A stretch of DNA of 64,000 nucleotides from Manihot esculenta. Its lineage: Eukaryota > Streptophyta > Magnoliopsida > Malpighiales > Euphorbiaceae. The position numbers and the translations under genes were made by a program. Under the pieces are notes generated by a model that saw only the letters and a program-made list of their open reading frames with translations, made no database searches and was not told the origin of the DNA. The stretch lies in contig NC_035174.2 in the NCBI RefSeq assembly GCF_001659605.2, positions 28,013,529-28,077,528 of the forward strand, given 5' to 3'. Positions 48,501-59,419 of this stretch are shown in pieces (position 1 is the first letter of the stretch; each line of letters opens with the position of its first letter).

Positions 48501-50111
48501 CTGTCCATTTAAATATCCTGTATCAAACACTCATTCAACATGTCAATATCATGGCTTGTGAAGCCATAATTGATAGCTCAATGCAACAAGATATTAGGAA
48601 CTTCAAGCAATAGAAATATGCATTAAGCTTTGGGTCTGGCACCACATTTCCACCATGTAATTTTTGTATGGTTTAGAAACTTCAGATCCCAAGAGATGAG
48701 ACACATGCAGCAGAACTTTAAAACTTTCATTTTAACATTAAGGGAATGAGATCCTCAATTTGAAATCAGTACATTGTAAATTTGAAGCAGAATCTCAGAA
48801 GGAATAATCTATTCATACTTCTAAAAAAATTTATACTTGTTGGGTCCCAACTCCACAAATGAGCATATGCTCCTCAGGAGATCATTAAAACAAGTTGGTT
48901 CTAGCACAGTAGTGTTATCAACTACAAAATGACGGTATTCTATACCAACTTTGGAAGATGCAGTCTCCACCTTCAGAAAACACATACAACTAATTTGTAC
49001 AATGCTAAAAGTGCTGAAGATGGCATGTGTAGAACTTTGGAGATGTTTCTAAACTTTGGCAATGCATAAGCATCTACTTCACACATATATGGACAGAAAA
49101 CAGTAGAAGTGTCCATAATAATTATACTTTATAAGCAAGTAGTCACTCTTGGAATTTAATGAATTACTTTGAAAAATATTGTAAGAAACAATTTACACTC
49201 TTGTCCTATATTCTATGACAGAAGTAGATTTCTCCATAAGACATAACAGAGAGGTAGACTCGTCTTGTGTATAAACCAGCTAAAACAGAATTCAAGCTGA
49301 CATGACAATGGTAATGACCCAGATAGGCAAACGCCTAGCCTATTAGTACGAACAGCTAAACGGGATTTCATCTTAGGTTACCTATACAATTAGCAACCAT
49401 CTAATGGAAGCTAGCTAGCACTGTATTATAGTAGAAGACAGACCAATACAAAATCAAGGGTTCACAAACATCTTGTTCATACCACTGTAACGCATGGTAT
49501 AAAAAAATACCTCTTTTCCCACCGATTTGCACTGTATAGAAGATGGATTGTGTGATCATCCAACTGAGATTGATTTGAGAGATAAGCAGATATCATCTGT
49601 CCAATGCTAGTTGTCCTATCAGGAAAACGCCATAACTCAGTCGGATGCCCTAGTCCCTCCAAGAAAGAGAGTAACTTGCTGGATTGTGAAGTCTTTCCAC
49701 TGCGATCCAAACCTTCTAGAACTATGAATGCACCTCTTGAACCACCATCATTATCCTTTAGATTGCCATTATTATCATTGCTTTCCATTCTTCCTGTCCT
49801 TATAGAACACTTCAAGGGGAAAATGATGCAGGAATTCAGTGACCTCGCTGCTAAACTGCCAAAATTTCTAAAATTTAACAAAGAAACAAGTCATTTATCA
49901 GATAAAATCACTTGAGTAGAACAGAAAAACAATTTCTTTTCTTCTCTTAGTTTCTTTTGGTTAAGGAAAATGTAAACTTTTCTGGTTTGTAACCAAAATA
50001 ATTTGATTTTAAACCCATGAAAGAAAAACTAATGAATGGAAACTGAAATTGAAAGAGAGAAATGATTACTTACAAAGCCTTAGAAAATGTAAAGGAGGAT
50101 GCACATTTCAT
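45509..50111 (-). CDS. Thymidylate kinase (dTMP kinase), likely dual-targeted
   Basis: Phosphorylates dTMP to dTDP for DNA synthesis. Coding exons in transcript order: 50111-50074, 49867-49511, 47129-47018, 46929-46870, 46390-46286, 45619-45509; 260 residues. Motifs: [13 protein letters not shown] (P-loop), [41 protein letters not shown], and a lid-like [12 protein letters not shown], in the order usual for eukaryotic TMPKs. The first ATG (50,111) follows an in-frame stop and opens a Ser/Arg/Lys-rich, acid-free stretch ([20 protein letters not shown]) of about 44 residues that looks like a mitochondrial presequence. A second ATG at 49,788 (MESNDNNG) would give a cytosolic/nuclear form. A further non-coding exon ends at 50,334. 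Arabidopsis ZEU1 (At5g59440) is known to make both forms. This gene is not part of the At1g18160-18250 order. Intron 2 (2.4 kb) carries a compound repeat. Confidence 0.93.
47224..48255. repeat. Compound MITE with long inverted termini in an intron
   Basis: A module of about 120 bases (acactttaatctctaaattt, then ataattaatggatcgatctc, then aaaaccgaacactt) occurs at about 47,227 and 47,394 in plus orientation. It recurs at about 47,915-48,025 and 48,125-48,250 in minus orientation. The outer pair forms the ends of a roughly 1-kb inverted-repeat element, and the inner pair repeats the pattern. It lies in intron 2 of the thymidylate kinase gene. There is no transposase. It is either one element inserted in a relative or a four-module element. 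Confidence 0.7.
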
Positions 50112-50129
50112 GTCACTTGTGCATTTAAC

Positions 50130-50530
50130 CTGCAACCACAACCAGTAAATCTAGTAAAATTTGGGCCTTCAAATCAAGTCACTTGGCAAGTGAAATTAGA
50201 GTTTTGAAATTTCGAATGTAACTGCATATGTGTTATGGATCAATGTAGAGATGATACAGCAATCAGATAACAAAATGCATCCAAATCACGCAAAAATGAG
50301 ATAACAACATAGCGATCTCTCTTGGGTTTGTACCTTGAAATTGAACTATTCTCAAGTGTGACTTTGGAAAACCAGAGATGTCGGCGACAGAGATACCTGA
50401 AACTCTGGTGGAGATTGGAGAGAGCGGGAGAGAGCGCCAAAACCCTCGCGTACGCCTTTTTACCGCGTTTTTCCCTTTCAATGCGGTTCGGAATAATATT
50501 TTCACCGCCTATTGTACACACTACTAATCG
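50130..50530 (-). promoter_or_regulatory. Thymidylate kinase 5' UTR exon and proximal promoter
   Basis: A probable leader exon ends at 50,334 with an AAG/GTACAA donor and splices to 50,129. Joined in the only frame compatible with the kinase, a stop codon (TAG) sits just upstream of the junction, so the leader is non-coding. The GC-richer stretch to about 50,500 is the likely transcription start region. I see no TATA box. Confidence 0.5.
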
Positions 50531-52380
50531 GCAACTTTAAAGAAACAAATACTGAATGTTGGTTTTTGTGCCGCTGATATGTCGTTGATAGCTGTAGCTG
50601 ATTATAACTTATTTTAGTTATATTTAAAAAATAGTTTCGAATAATATTTTATTAAAATTGAAATAATTTATTAAACTTATTTAATTTAAAATTTTAATTC
50701 AGTTTTATTTTTATCAATTTAATTTAATTTAAGTTTTAAAGATATTAATTTAACCGGTTTAGTTTAATTTTATGTAAAAAAAAAAATCAAAATCAATAGT
50801 AAAACAAACTATGTTGTCTGCTATATTTTTTATTTATATTATTTAATGGTCATTATTAAAAAAATATTAAAATCAGATTAATTTAATTTTTAAAATATAT
50901 TATTAAAATTAATTTGATTCTATTTAATTTTGAACGAAATCAATTAAATGCTTACTTTTAAAATTATATCTAATTATAATCATTAATATATAAAAAAATA
51001 ATTGAAATAATATAAAGTTATGATAATTTTTCTTTTTCTTCAAATATTTTTTTATTAATTAAAATAAAAAAAATCAATCTTTTATCTCATTTTTATTTTA
51101 TTATTTTTTACATGTAAAATATTAAAATTTAGTAAATAAAGAAATTAATTTATAATTATAAAAACTTATTAGTAATTATAATATTTAAGAATTAATTTAT
51201 TAATGAAGTAAAAATATAAAATTTAAATTGAGAAATTATTTTATTATTCAAATAAATTTTAATAAAATAAATTTAAAAATATAAAAATTAAAATATAACT
51301 AATAAAAATAAATTATAATTTATCAGTAATATTTAACAATATTGATAAAAATTCTAATTTTACTAACGGCTTGAAAGTGCATGATTATTTTTATTAATTA
51401 TAAGTATATAATCTTTCTTGAAAATGCACAAAACTATGTAATAATTTTTTTAATTATTTTTTTTATTTAAGTCTAAATTAAATAAGTCTAATTTATTTAT
51501 TTTTCAATTAAGTTTTTATATTTTTATTTAAAAGTCAAATAACTTTTAATTTAATATAATATTTTTTAATAATAAAATATTATTTTTTATTAATAAATTT
51601 TATTTTTTAATTTTTAAAATTATTTATTATTTTTATGTATTTTTTATATTTTATATTAATTAAAATACTAAAATTTTTATATTGTAAATTATAAAAAATA
51701 TTATATTAAGTCAAATCTATGTGCGCCTTAAACCAAATTAAGAGATTTAATTGGCAAAACAAATTAAATTGATATTATTTAATTATATATCGAACAAAAA
51801 TACTGAATTAAATTGATCTCATTTAACTAGTAAGCAAAAATACAAGACTTAATTATACTTGCTTATAAATAACTTCACCTTAAAATATAACAAAAAATTA
51901 CTATTTAATTTTTATAAAACTAAGAAAATCTAATTTTACATTCATTAAATTGTCTTTTAACTTTATAAAATATATTAAAATATTTTTAATATTTTAAAAA
52001 GCTTATAAGTTAGTTTCTTTATTATAAATAAAATTTCAAGTTTCCCTCGCTGGTTTTTTTGACTCAATACTATCGCCTTTTCCTCTTTCTTAAACCTAAT
52101 TTTTTATTTCCCCTTTCCCACATGAAAAATGATCTGTATCAATTGATTATCGATGAAAAAGAATATATTGTTGTCCCTATTAAGAACTCCAGAGATATTC
52201 CGATCGTCATTTATAATTTCTGTATTTCTCATATATAATCCAATCAATGGAAATAAAAGCTCTTAGTTATCGTATGAAATTTTTACGTAATTTTTTACAT
52301 TTTGATGGTTGTTTCTCAATCAATAGACAATAATTGAAAAAAGACTTTTTGTTAATGTGGAAGAGTCATGTGTCTGTTTT
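50531..52380. other. AT-rich spacer with MITE-like repeats
   Basis: This is almost entirely A/T. 'ttaaccggtttagtttaatt' with inverted partners at about 50,660-50,960 resembles the 'cggtt' MITE family. Poly-A and poly-T patches follow. At 52,030-52,380 the base composition rises slightly and leads into the LINE remnant. This stretch may be part of the same element, but I cannot read a protein from it. Confidence 0.4.
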
Positions 52381-52389
52381 AGTTGTTTT

Positions 52390-52863
52390 TTTTTTTAATT
52401 TTATTGATTTGATTATTTCGAAAGGTAATATTCAATAGAAGTTTACTAGTTATTATGAGTTTTCAGAATCGCAACGACAACGTCATTTTTGGAACCTTAT
52501 TAGAGTTTTATCTCGTATAAACTCTCTTCCATGGCTTTATTCAGGAGATTTTAATGATTTATGCTCGAGAGATGAGAAAGATGGAGAAGCATTTTTACCA
52601 AATTAGGGATTTAGACAAGCACTTGAAAAGTATTTTTATCAAATTATCTTATGCAGGAGTTTGATTTTAAATGATTGTAAATCTTTATTAGACTCTAGAA
52701 TTGATATTTATATTAGATTGATTCGTCGTAATGCTACCCTAACGACTCATACTTTGGCTAGATAATTTATTAGATATAATCGTTTATCTATTTGAGATAG
52801 ATATCTTTATTTATTTGATAAAATTTTATTAACACAATTAATAGTGTTACTTTAAAAAAAAAA
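52390..52863 (+). pseudogene. L1-type LINE remnant, internally deleted
   Basis: One frame reads ESQRQRHFWNLIRVLSRINS followed by LPWLYSGDFNDLCSRDEKDG, the endonuclease region of plant L1-type LINE ORF2 (W-x-GDFN). After an in-frame stop and about 20 residues it passes directly to a C-terminal RNase-H-like tail: LILNDCKSLLDSRIDIYIRL, then RRNATLTTHTLAR, then YLFDKILL. An A run at about 52,851-52,863 follows. The whole reverse transcriptase between these parts is absent. Stops at several places show it is dead. Confidence 0.75.
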
Positions 52864-54680
52864 TAGTTTCTTTATTAATTTTAATCATTAATTATTTTAT
52901 CATATAATCTCTATAATTTTAAAAAATTTATTAATTAAATTCGCATACTTTTAAAAAATATATTTAGTTAGTCTATCTGTGTTTATCTAGGACATTTTAA
53001 ACTTTTTTTATATTTCTTTGGTCTCGTAATTTTTATCAACTCTATGTTGTACACATATTAAGAAAGATAATTTTTTAATTATTTTCTAATTATACTCATT
53101 TTAGAATATTAAAATTTATTAAATATTAAGAGATTTTAAAAAAATTTAAAAATAAAATAAAATAAAATAAAATTATAATAATAAATTAATATGTTATATA
53201 ATGTAAAAAAATGAATAATAAATTTGAAATAATAAAAAAATAAAGATGGATAGAAATTATAAAATAGAAAAGTAATATTTATTTTATAATAAAAAAATAT
53301 TAAAATTAATAAATGTACTGATTATTAAAAATTTTAAAATATTAAAAATATTTTAATATATTTTTTAAAATATAAATATAAATTAATTTTTCTTATAATA
53401 TATAAATTAAATAATTAATTTTTTTTAAAAAATACTATTTAATTTTTATAAAAAAATTCACTAGTTAATTTTTTAAGTTTAAAAAATTATTAAAACATTA
53501 TTGATGTTCTAAAAGTCTACTATTCACTATGCTTCATTAATTTTATTATTAAATATTTTATTATTTAATTTTTATAATCTTAAAAAATTATTAATTAATT
53601 TTTCACATAAAAAACATTTTAAATTTTTTTATAATATTTAATAATTAAAATTAATATAAAAATTAATTATTAGAATTTTTAAAATATTAAAAATATTTTA
53701 ATATATTTTTTAAATTAAAAAATTAATTAGTAAATTTTTTAATATTATAAAAATTATATTGTAATTTTTTTATTTTAAATTTTAAATGTATAAAAAATAC
53801 TAATTGTCTTTATAAAAAGTAAAAAGTTCAATCCAGCAAATTTCAATTTTTTTTGAATTAATGGGTTCAAAGGACAAGACACAGATTCAGGATTTCTGAT
53901 GATCACGTGCACATCAGTCACATCCAACTGTGGCATATTCCCACTTCCAAAGCACATAAAGAAACTGGCAATCCATTTTTCAATTCGGAAAAGCTGCCAA
54001 GTAATTAAATTAATTCATTCAAGAAAAATAATTATCTAATTTCAAAAAAAGACAAGAATTTGCAGTAAAATTATTAAATTTTATTTTTAATTTAAATTTA
54101 TCTTAAAATTATCTACAAAGGCGCATAGCCCCAAACTGGTCATGAAAATAAACTAAAAAAAATTATGATGAATAATGTTAAATAAATAAATAGAGTTTTA
54201 TTATAAAATTACACTAAGAAAAGCGTAATTTATATTTCAAAATTTTGATAAATAATAAATTTATTTAACTTTAAATGATAATTTAAAAAAAAATAATTTA
54301 CCAATTATATGATTTAAGGCAAAATTTAGCTTTTTAGTAAAAAAAAATTTATCATTTCTACATAAACTTTGTAATAATTATAATTTATAAGATTAATAAT
54401 TATATTTTCCAAAGTTTATAAGTTAAATAATTATTATAAAAATTAAGTCCCAATTGATTTTTTTAGTGTAAATTGATAATGCATTTAACGGAGAAAGAAA
54501 ACATCCATAATCATCATATCATACCATATTGTATTAATCAAGCTACCATATGTATAATCTCACACTAATCTCTATAACAACAACAGTGCACTGAACTGCA
54601 GGGGAAAACACAGCTAATTAATTAAAAACCACACCATTAACTCTTAAATCAAAATCTAATTAACTCTTAATCATGCTTAA
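52864..54680. other. AT-rich repeat spacer
   Basis: This is the spacer between the LINE remnant and the thaumatin-like gene. A Stowaway-like block lies at about 53,015-53,275 (ggtctcgtaatttttatc at the left, gatggatagaaattataa at the right). A copy of the recurrent 'tactatttaatttttataa' inverted family lies at about 53,425-53,775. The last 150 bases are the probable 3' UTR of the thaumatin-like gene. No gene is supported. Confidence 0.5.
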
Positions 54681-55581
54681 TCAGCGATGGTGAGGGCAGA
54701 AAGTCACCAAATAGCTCCCACGAGTGCAGGTTGCTATGCTTGTTGGATCATCATAGGCATAAGAGTAAGCTTTTGGACAAGCTGCCTTGAAAATCCTAGA
54801 GTATGCAGTTGGCTTGCAAGATTGAGGATTTCCAAAGCTCCCTGTGCAGCAATACCTCGGGGAATTGAAAGCAAAACAAGCACTCTTGCAAGCTACAACT
54901 CTTCTGTTGTCCCTTGCCCTCACCTGTAACCCAACTGGGCACATCAGGTTCAGGTCGCTAACACATCCTGCATAGCTGCATTTACCTGATCCTCGAAATG
55001 GGGTTATGGAAATTGCAAGATTGTAGCCATCTACGAGGCTCACATCGTAGAAATCTTGGTCATTTCCCAGGGTTATTTCTGCTAATGTAGCTGGAGGAGC
55101 GCCTCCGAGACCGTTGCAGTAAAGGGCACCACCACAATCTCCTGTAGCACAGTGACCACGGCCAGAGGCGTCGAATATGCAGCCGTGACGACCCCAGAAG
55201 CGGCCGGACCAGAGAGGTGGGAGGTTGAGGGAGTAGGCCTTGTTGGGCAAGAGCTTGAAGCCACCGCGAGCTAAGACAGGCTTCCCTGCGCTTGGTTGAA
55301 TCCCTGGCCATACTGGGTGGGTACACTTGTTGTATAGTGTTATGGTTGTTGAAGAAACCTCTGAAAAAAACAGAAAAATGTAGAAAGCTCTTCAAGATTC
55401 AAGATCAACCAGTAGAGAAAATCAAAACCCAGAAGTTTAAAATCAACAAAAAGTTTAAAATCCAGCTTAAAAAGCATGGTAGTTTTAGATCTTGGAGTGA
55501 AGAGAAGTTGGTACCTGTAATGTAGGAGAGAATGAGGATGGAGAGGAAGAGCCTGAGCAGAGATCTGAGCACTATGGCCAT
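54681..55581 (-). CDS. Thaumatin-like protein (PR-5 family), secreted
   Basis: Secreted thaumatin-like protein of 248 residues in two exons: 55581-55515 and 55360-54681. An N-terminal signal peptide of about 25 residues (LRSLLRLFLSILILSYIT) is followed by the mature domain. Sixteen cysteines can be counted, the number needed for eight disulfides. The family signature GRGHCATGDCGGALYC is intact. The acidic-cleft region (AEITLGNDQDFYDVSLVDGY) is conserved. There is no C-terminal extension or kinase domain, so it should be apoplastic. The single phase-1 intron right after the signal peptide is usual for the family. Position suggests the orthologue of Arabidopsis ATLP-1 (At1g18250, memory). Members may be defence-related, glucan-binding or developmental; the sequence does not decide which. 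Confidence 0.95.
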
Positions 55582-55712
55582 GGCTTGCTAAGGAGCTGGG
55601 AAGTGAGAGACTAGTTAATGAAGACCAGAAAATGTAGGTAATGGAAAACAGAGAAGAAAGAGTTGCTTCTCTGTCCCTATCTCTCTGTTTTGATAGCTAA
55701 CAAAGGCAGGGA

Positions 55713-55720
55713 TTTTTATA
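55713..55720 (-). promoter_or_regulatory. TATA box of the thaumatin-like gene
   Basis: On the minus strand this reads TATAAAAA, about 132 bases upstream of the start codon. It leaves room for a CT-rich 5' leader, which is present. It is the clearest core promoter element of the ordinary genes in the window. Confidence 0.6.
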
Positions 55721-57504
55721 GAAGAGAAGAGAAAGGGTTAGGGTAAATAAGTTGGTAAGTTTAAGTGCAGTTAAAAAAAAAAAAAGAGAAGTGGGGTTAA
55801 ATGTGGTCCCATCTGATTGATTGGGCTGGGCCTCCTCATACGTATAAGAGAAGTGGGGTTAACATAAAAGGGGACATTAAATTTTATTAAAATAATAAAA
55901 TTATTATTAAGAATTAAATATAAAAGGTAATTTAAATGGTCATTTGAAAAAAAATAAATAATTAATAAGAGTATTACGTTGAAAATAAAATAAGATTATA
56001 ATAATTTATTTATATATTAATTATATTGTAAAAATTTTTTGAAACATTTAAAATAAAAAGATGATAAAATTATGCAAGGAATTAAGTATTTTTTAAGGTA
56101 AAGAGGAGATGACATTTTTAGTTTATTTGAAGGAAGCTACTCTTTATAGTCTGTAAGCAGGAACCTTGGTGCCAGTCGTTGACTACATGAGTTATTGTTA
56201 ACTATTTATTTAATGTTTATAAATAATAAAAATTATTTATTGATAATTATGACTATTTTTAGAATAAATAATTTCACTCATTATTATTTATAAAATTAAA
56301 CTTTTCTTTTCTTTTTTTTTTCACATTGATCCCATTCGTATTATATTTCTTCCAATATGGACTTACAAAATAAAAAAAACACCAGATGAATTGGTTTTAC
56401 AACTTGATGAAGGGGAGGGTGGCAAAGCCTATAATATTTAGAGGCAATGGAGAGGAAATAAGTGGTAAGTGACGGAAGGAAAAATTGCACTAATACCAAA
56501 GATGTCAGAGAGATGAGTGGAGGAAAGCTTGTCTCTGCTGTGCCCTCTGCATTTCCACCAAAACCAAAACCAACCCTTCACATGCCTATGTCCATCCAAT
56601 TTCTTCTACAGATTTTCCCACCACCAGAGGACCACAATTAAATTAAAATTATTATTTATTTATTTATTTTAGAAGAAAATTACATCAATTAATAGAAACC
56701 AAATTACAAGACTCAAACTCATCAAACTATAAACACAACGCTAAACTAGGCTCAACAATGTAACTCCAAGGGTGGCAATGAGCAGAAACCTAGTTTGGTT
56801 CAACCCACCAATTCAACCTAAAACCTGCAATGCTGCATCTCAAATAAGGGATTGAAACGGTTAAATTGATTCGCTATGAAAATACACAATGTCAATGCTT
56901 ACGAAAGACAAAGACTGCAACCTAGACTTTACTTGAGACTTTCGGCGTGAGCAACTGAGCATGAACGTTTCACTTCTTAAATTTTTTATTTAACTATAAA
57001 ATTTTAATTTAACTTCAATTTAATTCAAAAAATAAGAAATTAAAATATTCATTCTTTAGATTAAATCAACATATCAAAAGATTGAGCTTCTTAAGTTTTT
57101 TTGGTAGAGTTGATTTTGTGTTGCTTCCCTGCCAGCCACCAGTTTCAGAAAAATAAAAAGAAAACAAATAAAAAATTCCACCGTCAATGGAGATACCATG
57201 CCTTGTGGTGGACCACACACAGAAATAAGCCAAAGGGAATATAATTATGTAATTGACTTAATGCAAAAAAAAAAAAAAAAAAAAAGAAATACTATATTTT
57301 TCATTTAATAATTTTATTTAATTTCAAAGGTTTAAATAATAATTAAATAGAAATTAATGATATTTATGCAATAATTAATAAAAGGAAAATATTTAAATTA
57401 TAATTATTTATACTTGTGTTTTAAAAATAATACTGTTATTTTAATAAATTATTATATAAAAACCTTCAATTCCTAATAAAATAAAATTAGAATTAATTAT
57501 ACAA
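55721..57504. other. Intergenic, nothing recognised
   Basis: This region upstream of the thaumatin-like gene has a moderately balanced stretch at about 56,400-56,640 and a poly-A tract at about 57,267-57,286. It is otherwise AT-rich. I see no gene, RNA gene or complete element. Confidence 0.45.
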
Positions 57505-57970
57505 AAATATTTTTTTAAGTAAAACTACGGATTATATTAATAAAATTCTATTAAATAAAGAGAGATATCATCCCAAATAGAGACGATCATACCAAATAAA
57601 TTTTCTAATCAAATTATGAGCAGTTAAAGTGGTACGACGATAAACCATTTAACATAAATATCAGTTTCAAGATCTAACAAAAATTTATAATTATTTAAAA
57701 TTCAACCCAATTTAGAAATATCTAAATATGGAAATAGTGACGGAGAGCTAAAATTTTTGCAAACAATTCACAAAAATGAGGCTATTAAAAGACAAAAATT
57801 CCATCGTAAATTGCAAACAATGACAAAGAGCTAAAATTTTTGTTTCTATAAAAAATAAAAGGTCCGACTTGTAATTAGTAACCAAACTCTTCAATATATT
57901 AATTGTCCGAGGTTTGTCGAGTTCTCGACAGTTCCAATACAGAACAATTATTGCTTTCGGCTATTCCGAT
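57505..57970 (-). pseudogene. Second LINE remnant, same deletion architecture
   Basis: On the minus strand from about 57,965 the translation begins IIVLYWNCRELDKPRTINIL then KSLVTNYKSDLLFFIETKI, the very start of LINE ORF2 (usually NCRGLG-PRT and a METK-like end). After a few stops it passes to the C-terminal tail: LNNYKFLLD, YRRTTLTAHNLIRKFIWYDR, then LSLFNRILL, and an A-rich end near 57,510. The tail is clearly homologous to the element at 52.4 kb. Again there is no reverse transcriptase. Several frames are needed, so it is a pseudogene. Confidence 0.7.
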
Positions 57971-59419
57971 CTTTGATGGGATGAGCCGCTTCACCGTTAC
58001 CTATTAAATTAATATTTGCAGGAATGTAGTTAGAGGCAATCTATTTAGAGGAAGGAAAACTGTAGTATCATTATTCTGTTGAAAAGAAAGAAAATCAATA
58101 TTATTAAAAAATTATTCATAATAAATATCACTCCAAAAAATATCATAAATCTATTAAAAAGTCTGTATATTCTGAAAATTGATTTGATTATATGTTCTAC
58201 CATATAAAAATTATAAGTGACGATCAGAATATATCTGAAACGCTTCATAGAACAATAATATTTCCCCTTTTTATTGATAATTAATTGATACATGTTATTT
58301 TTTTATGAAAAAAAAGATATAGTTAAATTAAAAAAAAGAAAAAAAAATATCAGGTAAAAAACATTATAGAGAGAAATCTGCGTTAATGTTTTTTATTAAA
58401 TATTATTATTAATTTATTGGAATATATTTAATTTAATTATTTAGGAGTTCAAAAAAGGACATCAAAATGTGGAGCTGGCTAACGGACAGAAAAGACACAT
58501 TGAGAAAAGCAAAGTTGATTAGTGATTGGTCTACTTCCACTCCACCATCCGCTTTTCATGATAATCTTATGAGACAAATAAATCTATGTAAAAAAAATTA
58601 TTTTAATTTTTTAAGCAAATAAATCTACTGCTTTAAATTAAAGATATATTTTTATTTTATTCTTATTGATTTTCAGATCTTCAGGCGTATAATAGAGGAT
58701 TTGTATTGGGAAACTTGGATTTATATTTTGAAAATTTTATTATTTAGTATTTAGATATTATTATTATTAATAAATTAAATTTTTTTTATTTTTAAAAACA
58801 TATTAAAATATATATATATATATATTTTTTTTAATAATAAAATAGTTATTTTATTTAATTTCGTTTATTTTTATTGTTTAAAATATATTAAAATATTAAA
58901 TTATTCTATTTTTTTCTTTTTTTCAATTTTATAAAAAAATTGAAATTTAAAAATTGAATTATGGAAAAAAATAAAAAGAAATAAAAAATTAAATTATCTA
59001 GAAAGAAGAACAAAGAAGTAAAAAAATTGATTTTTAAAAATTGAGTTGTTGAGAAAAAAAAAAAGAAATTAGGTTATTGAGAAAAAAGAAGAAGAATGAG
59101 AGTTATCGATGATAAAATTAAATTTTAAAAATTTATTTATTTTTATTTATTTTTAATGATAATTATTATGGATAAAATTTATTTATTTTTATTTATTTTT
59201 AATGATGATAATTATTTATTTTTAATGATAAAATTAAATTTTAAAAATGTTTGTCAATTCTTTTCATTACAATTTACAAATGGTATACAATACTTTATTA
59301 ATGATAATTATTATGGATTTATGACTTATTTATTCATATTTTATTTTATAGATATGATGAAGAGACAAAATTACCGTGATTACACGAGTCTGGCCCTCAT
59401 GATCAGTTTTTATCGACAC
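57971..59419. other. AT-rich spacer before the mobile-domain pseudogene
   Basis: Long A/T stretches with a (TA)n tract near 58,810 and purine runs at 58,960-59,090. Around 59,150-59,220 the phrase 'aatgataattatttattttt' repeats in tandem-like fashion. I see no gene; the small frames here are composed of A/T codons. Confidence 0.45.

Noticed and set aside
54687..55395. Long alternative frames across the thaumatin-like gene
   Set aside because: They lie on the opposite strand or in shifted frames of a GC-rich exon and lack family similarity.
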